Source of the DNA: JBBSUQ01 sp964389755
GTDB lineage: Bacteria; Bacteroidota; Bacteroidia; Flavobacteriales_D; Crocinitomicaceae
Direction: 5' to 3'
Length of the DNA stretch: 41,097 nt
Assembly: GCA_964389755.1 (NCBI GenBank)
Contig: CAYMEW010000036.1
Coordinates: forward strand, 1-41,097
The notes below the pieces were generated by a model. The model was not told where the DNA came from and ran no database searches. It saw nothing but the letters and a program-made list of their open reading frames with translations. Position 1 is the stretch's first letter. Each line of letters starts with the position of its first letter. The position numbers were made by a program, and so were the translations under genes. Below, piece by piece: positions 1 through 7,693 of this stretch.

Positions 1-115
1 AAGCTGCCGGGACCCAACACATGCAGTTCCGCAGAACTTTTACCTTGTCCGAATCCGCCCCAGGCGGAAAGTTTGGTAAAATGTTCCGGAACAAATGCCC
101 GTTGGGTGGCTGCTG
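1..115. repeat. Nested palindromic repeat, left copy
   Basis: This segment recurs in direct orientation at 40982-41097 with only a handful of differences, including a 1-nt change in loop length. It is a set of nested inverted repeats: ACCCAAC (12-18) with GTTGGGT (101-107), TTTTACC (38-44) with GGTAAAA (75-81), and TCCGCC (54-59) with GGCGGA (63-68) around a 3-nt loop. GAAC before the middle left arm also pairs with GTTC after its partner, apart from a one-base bulge. There is no ORF inside. It looks like a dispersed structured intergenic element (REP or MITE-like). Since the window begins and ends in it, the copies are probably what stopped the assembly. Confidence 0.85.
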
Positions 116-138
116 CAACGTAGCGCTAGACTTTTTTG

Positions 139-169
139 CCTACTTTTTTTGGCAATGAAAAAAAGTAGG
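139..169. other. Hairpin with T-rich and A-rich arms
   Basis: CCTAC followed by seven T (139-150) pairs over 12 bp with seven A followed by GTAGG (158-169) around a 7-nt loop. It lies between the terminal palindromic repeat and the other repeat modules of this 362-bp non-coding stretch. The T-tract is inside the stem, so this is not a standard intrinsic terminator. Role unknown. Confidence 0.6.
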
Positions 170-256
170 ATACAATAAATTGTATATCAAGAAAAACCAT
201 TCTTCCGAAGCCTAACCGCGTCCCCCACATCACGCAATAACCATATATTCACTAAA

Positions 257-290
257 ACCTCCACTCCGAAGCAATCCGCGTATACTTTAC
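257..290. repeat. Short dispersed repeat module, left copy
   Basis: A 34-bp stretch beginning ACCTCCACTCCGAAGC matches 40932-40965 at 29 of 34 positions in the same orientation. It lies between the terminal palindromic element and a ccgcc/ggcgg hairpin. At the right end the order of modules is hairpin, this module, palindromic element, so both ends of the window are built from the same pieces. Confidence 0.6.
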
Positions 291-302
291 ACAAGTCTCC
301 TT

Positions 303-338
303 TTTCTTTTCCTCCGCCACCTGGCGGAGGAAAAGAAA
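303..338. repeat. Perfect 16-bp inverted repeat
   Basis: Positions 303-318 pair perfectly with 323-338 around a 4-nt loop. The core is CCTCCGCC / GGCGGAGG and the outer parts of the arms are T/C-rich and A/G-rich. It lies 25 nt beyond the stop codon of the minus-strand multicopper oxidase, so it could end that transcript, but no T-tract follows the stem on either strand. Similar ccgcc/ggcgg hairpins occur inside both terminal repeats and at 40891-40904, so it may belong to the repeat family. Confidence 0.55.
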
Positions 339-362
339 GTACAATAAGCGCAGCATCCGTTT

Positions 363-2552
363 TTAAAAGCGTACCAACACCCCGCCACCATAACCGAAGC
401 GGTTATCATAACTCGCCATCAATGAGAAATTGCGCGATAAAAAATAAGACACGCCCGCGGACCACGTGGTCTCTGCATGGTATCGCGTCCCGGACAGGTC
501 ATTCACAAGGCCGTAGTCCGACTGGTATTCGACCTCCCCGAAGATCATCGTACGCGGCAATACCATGAACGAGCGACTCAAACCGATCTGTGTACGTGCC
601 AGGTTGTCCACCCGCACGTCCAGGTTAAACATGTACGGAGTCAGGTAACGGATTCCAACGACTGCTGTCGTTTGCATATCCTGCAGGCTGTTTCGTGTTT
701 CATTCTCGGTATTGATCCCGGCGAATACCCGGAAATAATCGTAGATATAGCGTTCGTAACTGAACTCCGCTTCCAGGTTCTTATTCCATCCGTATTCCGC
801 TTTCAGGTTGAACTGGTTGCGAATGTTCGAAGAAACAAGGTTTACCGAAGCCATGTGAGATGCCGCTCGTGCTGTTCCCCAGGTATAGAACCTGTTACCG
901 TCGTTGAGGAACTTACGCACGGGGAACCCGGCCAGGCGCGGATCACGGATCGTGTCGTAACGAAGGGAACGCGCCATACCGCTCATCATGTGATACAATA
1001 CGTGGCAGTGAAAGAACCAGCTGCCGGCCTCGGAATTGTCGAACTCGATGACGATCTTTTGCATGGGCGGAACATTTACAGTGTGCTTCATCGGGGAGTA
1101 AGAACCGTTCTTGTTCAGTACCCGGAAAAAATGTCCGTGCAAATGCATCGGGTGGTGCATCATCGAGAGGTTGTTGAGCGTAATACGTATGATCGCGCCT
1201 TTCTGCATTTCGATTTCATCGGTCTCGGAAAGCGGAACCCCGTTGATGCTCCAGATATAGCGCCACATGTTTCCGGTGAGGTTGAAAGTCATTTCCTGTA
1301 CCGGCTTATCCGAAGGATAACTCGTTTCCTCCAGGGCACGCAGAAAATCGTAGTTGTACTGGCTGTTGAACTGCATGGAACTGTCCATGCCTTTTTCGGA
1401 CATATCCGAAGACATGCCGCCCATACTGTCTGCATGTTTTTGCATCCCCCATTTGTGCATCATTTTGCGTGGTTCTTCCTTCTTCGGATTGCTTTTCATC
1501 GCCGGGGCCCCCATTTTCATATCCATTTTTCCCATCTGTTGCATCAGCCTGATCTTATCCGGGCGTGGAACAACCGCTGCCGCAAGTACCGGACCTTCGC
1601 CCAGGTGTGTGATCGTGGTACCGGAACCGTCCTGCGCCATCGCCCGGATCTCCACCCGCCCCGAATCCGGGATAGTCAGCAAAAGATCGTATGTTTCCGC
1701 AATCGCAATAAAGGTTTTGTTGTGCGTCACTGGAACCACGTCCGTCCCGTCGGCCGAAATCAATAGCGCATCCGTGCCTCCGATCGTAACCCAGAACTGA
1801 GAAGATGAAGAACCGTTGATCAGCCGCAGCCGCACGCGCTCACCGGGCCTGAACTGCGGGTACTCCTGTAAGTTCTGGCCATTCGACAAAAAAGCGTTAT
1901 AATACACGTCGGCAATGTCGGCACTTTCCATATACTGGCGCCAGAACTTGAGCTGTGAACCGAAAGCACCGCGCGCTATCACACGATTCAACGGTACGGC
2001 AGTTCCCTTTTTGATATCGTACCACTCGTTCCCGCGCTTGAGGTTCCGGAGTACATTTTGAGCCTGCTGGTTTGTCCAGTCCGAAAGCATCAGCACGAAG
2101 TCCGTATCGTAGTCCTGCCGTTGCTCCTTCGGGAGTATCATCAGCGAGCCGAATACACCGCGCTGCTCCTGTAAAAGGGTGTGCGAATGATACCAGTAAG
2201 TGCCCGATTGCTTCAGGCGAAATTCGAATTTGTGGGTGGTTCCGGGTAGAATAGGAGGAGTTGTAAGATAGGGAACGCCGTCCTGGAAATTCGGAAGTAA
2301 AATGCCGTGCCAGTGAACGGAGGTCTCAACGTCCATTTCATTGTGAACATAAATAACCGCATAGTCGCCTTCCGTAAAAGTTAGTGTCGGACCGGGAATG
2401 CCGCCGTTAACAGTCATTGCCGAAACATCCTTTCCGGCCTTGTTCACTTTTTCACGTTTGATGGTCAGGTGGTAAACAGTGGTGTCGCCCTGGCCAAAAA
2501 CAACACCGAAGTGCAGAAGGACAGGAAGAAAAAAAGATAAAATACGTTTCAT
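363..2552 (-). CDS. Multicopper oxidase with C-terminal CopB-like outer-membrane domain
   Basis: A secreted CopA-type multicopper oxidase, expected to oxidise Cu(I) or bind copper outside the inner membrane. A signal peptide covers residues 1-20. The four copper motifs are present: HWHG (80-83), YHSH (121-124), HPMHLHGHFF (467-476) and HCHVLYHMMSGM (515-526), the last two supplying the type 1 and trinuclear ligands. Residues ~336-393 form a Met/His-rich linker typical of copper-handling oxidases. From about 551 to 729 the protein changes character: alternating aromatic beta strands ending in F, resembling the CopB copper-resistance outer-membrane family. Proteobacteria usually encode CopA and CopB separately, so this appears to be a fusion. 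It lies 88 nt after the HYC_CC_PP gene and is probably co-transcribed with it. The oxidase assignment is firm; the CopB assignment rests on sequence character only. Confidence 0.9.
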   Translation of the reverse strand: MKRILSFFLPVLLHFGVVFGQGDTTVYHLTIKREKVNKAGKDVSAMTVNGGIPGPTLTFTEGDYAVIYVHNEMDVETSVHWHGILLPNFQDGVPYLTTPPILPGTTHKFEFRLKQSGTYWYHSHTLLQEQRGVFGSLMILPKEQRQDYDTDFVLMLSDWTNQQAQNVLRNLKRGNEWYDIKKGTAVPLNRVIARGAFGSQLKFWRQYMESADIADVYYNAFLSNGQNLQEYPQFRPGERVRLRLINGSSSSQFWVTIGGTDALLISADGTDVVPVTHNKTFIAIAETYDLLLTIPDSGRVEIRAMAQDGSGTTITHLGEGPVLAAAVVPRPDKIRLMQQMGKMDMKMGAPAMKSNPKKEEPRKMMHKWGMQKHADSMGGMSSDMSEKGMDSSMQFNSQYNYDFLRALEETSYPSDKPVQEMTFNLTGNMWRYIWSINGVPLSETDEIEMQKGAIIRITLNNLSMMHHPMHLHGHFFRVLNKNGSYSPMKHTVNVPPMQKIVIEFDNSEAGSWFFHCHVLYHMMSGMARSLRYDTIRDPRLAGFPVRKFLNDGNRFYTWGTARAASHMASVNLVSSNIRNQFNLKAEYGWNKNLEAEFSYERYIYDYFRVFAGINTENETRNSLQDMQTTAVVGIRYLTPYMFNLDVRVDNLARTQIGLSRSFMVLPRTMIFGEVEYQSDYGLVNDLSGTRYHAETTWSAGVSYFLSRNFSLMASYDNRFGYGGGVLVRF

Positions 2553-2640
2553 AACTTGTTTTTTTGATGATCTTTAAAGAGTCCGGGATACATGAGAAAA
2601 GGTAACATGTGCCTAACTGCATCCGTAAAAGAACCTCCGT

Positions 2641-3066
2641 TCAGGAATACACCAAAAACAAGTGATAGAGAATATAAAGCGCCTGCCCCCGGGGTGGAGG
2701 CTGAGACAGTTGCATGACCGGCGGCCGGGCAGAAAAAGATTGTAGTGTGCAAAAGAGCGCAGGTTGAATCGAAACCGCAAGCGCAGGATGACTGACTACC
2801 TGTGGAAATGAATGACTGGTACCGTCCTCCGTGTCGAAACGGAACACCCGGTCCGAACAACAGGATCCCCGGCTGATGTGAGGGGCAGAGGATTCGGTTT
2901 CCTCCGGACAATCGGTGCTGCGCATTCCACAGGTAGCATGTTCCGCCGAAAAATGGAGTTCTTCGCGCACTTTTTGTCCCCCGCAGTAATGCGTGACCAA
3001 GTGCAGGCCCGACTGCCCGATGCAAATCGAAATCAGCGAAAAAACTAAGAAGATCGTCCGGAACAT
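2641..3066 (-). CDS. HYC_CC_PP family small secreted protein
   Basis: A 141-residue protein with a signal peptide (about 1-17) and the three hallmarks of a Bacteroidota family named for them: HYC at 26-28, CC at 69-70 and PPP at 123-125, followed by a hydrophobic tail. Further cysteines at 46 and 53 and several histidines would suit metal binding. The biochemical role of the family is not established, but members often lie beside metal-related genes, as here upstream of a multicopper oxidase. An overlapping frame on the same strand (2549-3073) is longer but has no signal peptide or recognisable motif. The start is supported by a TAATTTTG box ending exactly 4 nt upstream, which implies a leaderless mRNA. 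Confidence 0.85.
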   Translation of the reverse strand: MFRTIFLVFSLISICIGQSGLHLVTHYCGGQKVREELHFSAEHATCGMRSTDCPEETESSAPHISRGSCCSDRVFRFDTEDGTSHSFPQVVSHPALAVSIQPALFCTLQSFSARPPVMQLSQPPPRGQALYILYHLFLVYS

Positions 3067-3070
3067 AATT

Positions 3071-3078
3071 CAAAATTA
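3071..3078 (-). promoter_or_regulatory. TAnnTTTG -7 box 4 nt before start
   Basis: On the minus strand TAATTTTG is followed by AATT and then the ATG at 3066. It matches the Bacteroidota -7 consensus exactly. A T-tract lies about 25 nt upstream, but no clear -33 TTTG is seen. Transcription should begin at or within a few bases of the start codon. Confidence 0.65.
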
Positions 3079-3499
3079 CAGATTTCGTGGCCCCCGGAAT
3101 GTGAAAAAAAACTAAATCTCCCTTGTCGTCTCATCGCAAAACAGGTACGCCCGCAAAGCAACAAAATGACACTGAATACGTTTAATTAAACAGTTAGCTC
3201 ATTCTCATTCTGCTTCTGCACATCCGAAGTCTTCGACCGCAGGGAGCAATACCGCGGGATCATTCTCATTCTGTTTCTCATTCTGTTTCTCATTCTGATC
3301 CTCATTCTCATTCTGGTTGAACCGTGGTTGCACCGTGTTTCCGCCGTCTATACGGTATCACTGAAGTAATCATTAAGTACAGCTGAAGTAAGGATACTGT
3401 AGGGACAGGGCTATCCCTGGAGGAAGGTCGGCCGTTCGACAGGTGGAATTGTCAAATGCCGGCGATTACTTAATTTCTGGTATTGAAGCTCCGAAAAAC
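3079..3499. other. Intergenic region without a gene
   Basis: I see no plausible gene or RNA in these 421 bases. The region holds a CTCATTCT-type tandem repeat (3265-3312), an outlying partial copy at 3199-3219, and a small hairpin with arms CAGGG (3406-3410) and CCCTG (3415-3419). It separates the copper genes from the 3' end of the tgt operon. Confidence 0.6.
3265..3312. repeat. Four-unit 12-bp tandem repeat
   Basis: Four consecutive 12-mers: CTCATTCTGTTT twice, then CTCATTCTGATC, then CTCATTCTCATT. A partial relative occurs about 50 bp to the left at 3199-3219. The units are pure pyrimidine-rich on the plus strand apart from A and G at fixed positions, and the array is non-coding. Confidence 0.85.
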
Positions 3500-4258
3500 T
3501 TATCCGAAACCGTATGAAAACCCGATAGTGGTGTTAAAGATCGTGTTACGAACGCCTGTCGGGGGACGGCTGTCGTGGTAGATCATGAACTCAACCTTGA
3601 ACTTCAGGTTTTTGATGAGTTTGAACAGCAGTGCATACTGACCCATGAAACGAAAATCACGGAAATTACTGAACAAGGGCTGGTAATACGTGGCACCCGT
3701 GAACGAGAAATTGTCATTCGGATCAATGTACCAGGAAAGGTAATTGCTCCAGCGAATCCCCGTGTTGAACTGGTTGTTCGGCTGGATTTCCTCGTATTCG
3801 CCGAAAGCAGATGTTCCCAGAAAGAAACGCACCCCTTTTTTGTCGTAGAATTTCCAACGAATCCCCGTTCCGATCAGTGAACGCAAACGCTGGTTCAGCA
3901 GCCGGTTGTATTGCGCCTGGGCGTAGCTTTCCCATTTCCAGGGCGACTGCTTGATCCGGTACGCATAGCGCAGGTGCAACATCCCTGAATTCGCAAACAC
4001 TTCATCCGAACTGCGCGTATATGCAAAATCCCCGATCAGCAGATAATAGTGCTTTTTGTCGTGACTTTTATACTGTACCTTCGGACGCAGACCAAGCGTG
4101 TAGAGCAGGTTTGCATTCTGAACCGCCGAAAAATTCCCGTCGATCGAACCGCTGAGCCCCGTCGTGTCGTTGTAGATCCGTCGGTTTTCGATGTTTACCA
4201 CCTGTGAGAGAACAGATCCGTGTAAAAGGAGTACGATAAATAGCGTGAAATACTTCAA
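3500..4258 (-). CDS. DUF481-like outer-membrane beta-barrel protein
   Basis: A 252-residue protein with a signal peptide (1-18, ending in VLS) and then many short amphipathic strands rich in Tyr, Trp and Phe (for example LHLRYAYRIKQSPWKWESYA), ending in a Tyr-Gly-Phe-Gly tail. This is the pattern of the DUF481/YdiY group of small outer-membrane barrels, whose function is not known. It starts 9 nt after the LptF/LptG-type permease gene and is the last gene of the tgt-permease operon. Linkage to an LPS-export permease would suit an envelope role, which is inference. Confidence 0.75.
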   Translation of the reverse strand: MKYFTLFIVLLLHGSVLSQVVNIENRRIYNDTTGLSGSIDGNFSAVQNANLLYTLGLRPKVQYKSHDKKHYYLLIGDFAYTRSSDEVFANSGMLHLRYAYRIKQSPWKWESYAQAQYNRLLNQRLRSLIGTGIRWKFYDKKGVRFFLGTSAFGEYEEIQPNNQFNTGIRWSNYLSWYIDPNDNFSFTGATYYQPLFSNFRDFRFMGQYALLFKLIKNLKFKVEFMIYHDSRPPTGVRNTIFNTTIGFSYGFG

Positions 4259-4267
4259 AACTCTGAA

Positions 4268-5347
4268 TTATCTTTTGGCAAATTTATAAAGAATGAATGC
4301 GATACCCGCAAAAATGACATTCGGGATCCAGACCGCGATCAGTGGCGGAAAACCAACGTTCTGTGCGGCGACATCCGTTACCTGCATCGCGAAGATGTAT
4401 ACGAAAATAATACCCAGCCCGATCGCAATATTCACCCCGATACCTCCGCGCTTTTTACGACTGGAAACGGAAAAACCGATGATGGTAAGAATGTAGGTAG
4501 CGAATGGGAACGATGTACGCCGGTACAGCACCAGTTCGTACAACGGGATCTTCGGAGAACCTTTTTGGCGTTCCCGCCTGATAAAGCGCCGCAGTTCACC
4601 GTAAGTCATCGCGTCGGCAATGTTGTCACGCGTGGCCATTTCGTCCACTTTAAAGTCGAAGACCGTGTCCTTCTCGTGCCCGGACCGCAGCCACACATCG
4701 TCGGGGTAACCCGTTTTTCGCTCGTAATAATCCGTGAGCACCCATTTATTCGTTCCGGCAATGTTCATCGCTTTCCGTGCTTTCAGGAAATAAGTAAGGC
4801 TGTCCCGTTCATCCCAGTTTTCCAGTACAAATTCGTTGATACCGCCGTCTTCAGCTGTATACGATGAGAAGTACACCACCTCCCCGCCGGGATATTCCGC
4901 GAAGTAATTGTCCATTGAAAAGGCATTGCGGTAAAAGTGCTCTTCGAACTCGAGGCGGGTTTTATTGGCGTTCGGGATCACAAAGTGATTCAGCACGAGC
5001 GAAATAATGGCAAGCAGGGTGGCGGATATCAAATACGGCCGCAAAATGCGTGTAAACGGCTTTCCGCTGTTCAGCATCGGGATGATCTCCGAGTCCTGCG
5101 CAAGTTTGGCTGTAAACCAGATCACGGATAAAAAAATAATCATCGGTGAGAACATGTTGCCGTAGTAAAGAATGAAATTCCAGTAATAACTGAAAATGAT
5201 GCTTGTTAACGGTGCTTTGTTCTCGATAAATTCACCCAGGCGGTCCGAAATATCAAATACCATGGCCAGCAACATGATGATGCCGAGCATGAAAAAGAAA
5301 GTCGATAAGAACTTTCGTATGATATACCGGTCCAGTATCGATAGCAT
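4268..5347 (-). CDS. LptF/LptG family permease
   Basis: A 359-residue inner-membrane protein of the YjgP/YjgQ family. These proteins form the transmembrane part of the LptB2FG ABC exporter that extracts LPS from the inner membrane and passes it to LptC. The start (LDRYIIRKFLSTFFFMLG) is the typical first coupling helix and TM1. More TM segments follow near residues 60-80 and 100-125, then a periplasmic beta-rich domain (~130-260), then three C-terminal TMs up to the closing KFAKR. Length matches the family. Its ATG follows the tgt stop codon with no gap (TAAATG), so the two are translationally linked. Which of LptF or LptG it corresponds to cannot be said from this sequence. Confidence 0.9.
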   Translation of the reverse strand: MLSILDRYIIRKFLSTFFFMLGIIMLLAMVFDISDRLGEFIENKAPLTSIIFSYYWNFILYYGNMFSPMIIFLSVIWFTAKLAQDSEIIPMLNSGKPFTRILRPYLISATLLAIISLVLNHFVIPNANKTRLEFEEHFYRNAFSMDNYFAEYPGGEVVYFSSYTAEDGGINEFVLENWDERDSLTYFLKARKAMNIAGTNKWVLTDYYERKTGYPDDVWLRSGHEKDTVFDFKVDEMATRDNIADAMTYGELRRFIRRERQKGSPKIPLYELVLYRRTSFPFATYILTIIGFSVSSRKKRGGIGVNIAIGLGIIFVYIFAMQVTDVAAQNVGFPPLIAVWIPNVIFAGIAFILYKFAKR

Positions 5348-6478
5348 TTACAAACGGGTTGCGAGTTTTTTGACCATTGCGTTTTTCCAGGGGCCGAAAG
5401 TTCCGTCCACGATCTTCATACGTGCTTCACGCACCAGCCACAGGTAAAACGCCAGGTTGTGGATCGTTGCGATCTGGATGCCCAGGTTTTCTTTTGACTT
5501 GATGAGGTGTCGCAGGTACGCCTTTGAATACACCTGGTCCACAAAGGCCGTACCGTTCGGATCGAGCGGTGAGAAATCCTTCTCCCATTTCTCGTTCTTA
5601 ATATTGATGATGCCCTCGGAAGTGAACAGCATCCCGTGACGTGCATTGCGCGAAGGCATCACGCAGTCGAACATGTCCACGCCCAGCGCGATGTTTTCCA
5701 GGATGTTTACCGGTGTTCCAACGCCCATCAGGTAACGCGGTTTATCGGTCGGAAGAATGTCGCATACCAGTTCGGCCATTTCGTACATGTCTTCATCCGG
5801 TTCACCCACGCTCAGTCCGCCGATCGCATTTCCCGGAGCCCCGGCAGCAGCTATTGTTTCAGCCGATTCTTTACGCAGATCTTTGTATACCGAACCCTGC
5901 ACGATCGGGAACAGCGCCTGTGAATGTCCGTATAATGGCTCGGAGTTGTCCATATATTCCATGCATCGTTTGAGCCAGCGATGGGTCATGTGCATCGAGC
6001 GTTTGGCATAATTGTACTCGCAGGGATAAGGGGTGCACTCGTCGAAAGCCATAATAATATCCGCCCCGATGATGCGTTGGATCTCAATGGCGCGCTCCGG
6101 AGTAAAAAAGTGATAGCTCCCGTCAATGTGCGACTGGAACTTCACACCTTCTTCCACGATCTTGCGCGAACCGGACATCGAGTAGACCTGGTAGCCGCCA
6201 CTGTCCGTCAGGATCGGACGCTCCCAACCGTTGAAACCGTGCAGTCCGCCGGCGCCCTGTATCACATCAAGACCGGGACGCAGGTAAAGATGGTACGTGT
6301 TTCCGAGAATGATCTGGGCCTGTACCGCGTCGCGCAGTTCGTGCTGGTGGACGCCTTTTACAGTGCCACCGGTGCCCACCGGCATAAAGATCGGAGTTTC
6401 AATGGAACCGTGATCGGTGTGCAGGAGTCCGGCGCGGGCTTTCGTGGCGCTGTCGGTATGAAGCAGATCGAAGTGCAT
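5348..6478 (-). CDS. tgt: tRNA-guanine transglycosylase (Tgt)
   Basis: Exchanges guanine 34 in the anticodon of His, Asp, Asn and Tyr tRNAs for the queuosine precursor preQ1. The 376 residues match the bacterial enzyme. Visible signatures are ILTDSGGYQVYSM with the general-base Asp92, the QGSVYKDLRKES loop, GGLSVGEP (220-227), and VDMFDCVMPSRNARHG with the nucleophile Asp271. The usual zinc site (CxCxxC plus His) is altered: the segment around residues 303-318, before KAYLRHL, contains no cysteine, although the His of ATIHNL is kept. I believe this occurs in other Bacteroidota, so the enzyme is probably active. First gene of the operon with the LptF/LptG permease; a TATCTTTG box lies 23 nt upstream of the start. 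Confidence 0.95.
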   Translation of the reverse strand: MHFDLLHTDSATKARAGLLHTDHGSIETPIFMPVGTGGTVKGVHQHELRDAVQAQIILGNTYHLYLRPGLDVIQGAGGLHGFNGWERPILTDSGGYQVYSMSGSRKIVEEGVKFQSHIDGSYHFFTPERAIEIQRIIGADIIMAFDECTPYPCEYNYAKRSMHMTHRWLKRCMEYMDNSEPLYGHSQALFPIVQGSVYKDLRKESAETIAAAGAPGNAIGGLSVGEPDEDMYEMAELVCDILPTDKPRYLMGVGTPVNILENIALGVDMFDCVMPSRNARHGMLFTSEGIINIKNEKWEKDFSPLDPNGTAFVDQVYSKAYLRHLIKSKENLGIQIATIHNLAFYLWLVREARMKIVDGTFGPWKNAMVKKLATRL

Positions 6479-6501
6479 AAAATTGTTGAAAAATTAAGGA
6501 A

Positions 6502-6509
6502 CAAAGATA
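6502..6509 (-). promoter_or_regulatory. -7 box of the tgt operon
   Basis: TATCTTTG on the minus strand, an exact TAnnTTTG match, 23 nt before the tgt start codon. No clear -33 element. It is divergent from the candidate box for the glycosyltransferase gene at 6532-6539. Confidence 0.6.
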
Positions 6510-6531
6510 TTCAATATTTACCGAAGCGCCC

Positions 6532-6539
6532 CATCTTTG
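6532..6539 (+). promoter_or_regulatory. Candidate -7 box of glycosyltransferase-sigma operon
   Basis: CATCTTTG differs from TAnnTTTG only at the first base and ends 20 nt before the ATG at 6560, within the 18-24 nt range of the other leadered genes here. Confidence 0.4.
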
Positions 6540-6559
6540 CAGGCAAGCTTTATATAACT

Positions 6560-7693
6560 ATGCAGTTCCTCCCGTCGTTTCAGTGGGATACACCGCTGAT
6601 CGTTTTTCTTGTCTTTTCGGGGTTCTGGCTTGTCCAACTTGTTTTTACCCTGCTGCTGCACGGCAGGCTTTCCTTCTATCGTGATAAGTCCGCGACCGAA
6701 GAGTTACCGCCGGTTACGGTCGTTATCGCAGCGCGCAACGAAGCCGATAACATTTATCACAACCTCCCGCTGATCCTCACGCAGGATTATCCCGATTTCG
6801 AAGTCATTGTCGTGAATCATCAGAGCGTGGATGAGTCCGGTTTCCTGCTCAATGCGTATGCACGCGAATTTCCGAACCTCAAAGTAGTCGATATCGAACG
6901 GAGCAAACACCTCCGAAGCGGGAAAAAACTACCGCTTTCGCTGGGGATCAAAGCCGCCAAATACGATAAACTCCTGCTCACCGATGCGGATTGCAAACCG
7001 GCCGGGGACCAATGGCTGCGAAAAATGGCAGGTGCATTTTCTTCCAAACATGAGATCGTGCTCGGTTACGGACCGTATCTCCGCAAAAAAGGCATGCTCA
7101 ATGCCTGGATCCGTTTTGAAACAGCCTGGGTAGCCATGAACTATTTTTCTTTTGCACTCGCCCGACTTCCCTACATGGGAGTGGGGAGGAACCTGGCTTA
7201 CACGCGCAGTCGCTTCAGGGAGACGGGCGGTTTCAAAAATCACTATGCGCTCCCGTCCGGCGACGACGACCTTTTTGTGCAGGAGGCTGCCCGCAACCGC
7301 AATTACCGCATTGTGACCGATCCGGATACGTTCATGTTCTCTAAAGCAAAAGATTCCTGGAGCGGCTATGTGCAGCAAAAGAGCCGACACCTCGCAGCAT
7401 CCATGCATTACCGGGTTTTCAAGAAAGCATTGTTAGGAATATATCCCCTGTCGCTGATAGTCATGCTGATAACTTTTGTTATTTTGTTGTGGAATATGGA
7501 ATACCGTTGGCTTACCCTGGCGATGTTCGTTTTCCTGACCGTGTTGAAATGGTGGATACAGGGCCGTAGTTTCCTGAAACTCAACGGACGTGCTTTCGTC
7601 CCGTGGCTGCCTTTCCTGGATATCATTTACATTGTCGGAAGTACGATCATTTACTATTCCATCGATAAAAAAGCGGTGAAGAAATGGAAATAA
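6560..7693 (+). CDS. Membrane-bound family 2 glycosyltransferase
   Basis: A 377-residue GT-A fold enzyme that should transfer a sugar from a nucleotide-sugar donor to an envelope acceptor on the cytoplasmic face. An N-terminal TM (about 12-35) is followed by VTVVIAARNEADNI (start of the GT2 domain), the metal-binding DAD motif in LLTDADCKP (~142-144), SGDDDLFVQEA (the acceptor-side acidic motif, ~232-242) and QQKSRH (a QxxRW-like motif with His in place of Trp). Two hydrophobic C-terminal stretches complete the membrane anchor. The open frame continues 193 codons upstream over tgt on the other strand, but the ATG at 6560 is chosen because the protein begins naturally there and a promoter-like box precedes it. 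Its last 10 nt overlap the sigma factor gene. Donor and acceptor are unknown. Confidence 0.85.
   Translation: MQFLPSFQWDTPLIVFLVFSGFWLVQLVFTLLLHGRLSFYRDKSATEELPPVTVVIAARNEADNIYHNLPLILTQDYPDFEVIVVNHQSVDESGFLLNAYAREFPNLKVVDIERSKHLRSGKKLPLSLGIKAAKYDKLLLTDADCKPAGDQWLRKMAGAFSSKHEIVLGYGPYLRKKGMLNAWIRFETAWVAMNYFSFALARLPYMGVGRNLAYTRSRFRETGGFKNHYALPSGDDDLFVQEAARNRNYRIVTDPDTFMFSKAKDSWSGYVQQKSRHLAASMHYRVFKKALLGIYPLSLIVMLITFVILLWNMEYRWLTLAMFVFLTVLKWWIQGRSFLKLNGRAFVPWLPFLDIIYIVGSTIIYYSIDKKAVKKWK

Noticed and set aside
477..1766. 429-codon plus-strand frame within the multicopper oxidase
   Set aside because: Antisense shadow of a clear oxidase with all copper motifs; its translation has no recognisable feature.
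2549..3073. 174-codon minus-strand frame overlapping the HYC_CC_PP gene
   Set aside because: Longer than the chosen gene but with no signal peptide or motif. The 141-residue frame has the full HYC/CC/PP signature and a promoter box at its start.
5981..6559. N-terminal extension of the glycosyltransferase (193 codons)
   Set aside because: It runs antisense over tgt and has no domain. The protein begins naturally at 6560 with a TM segment and a promoter-like box.
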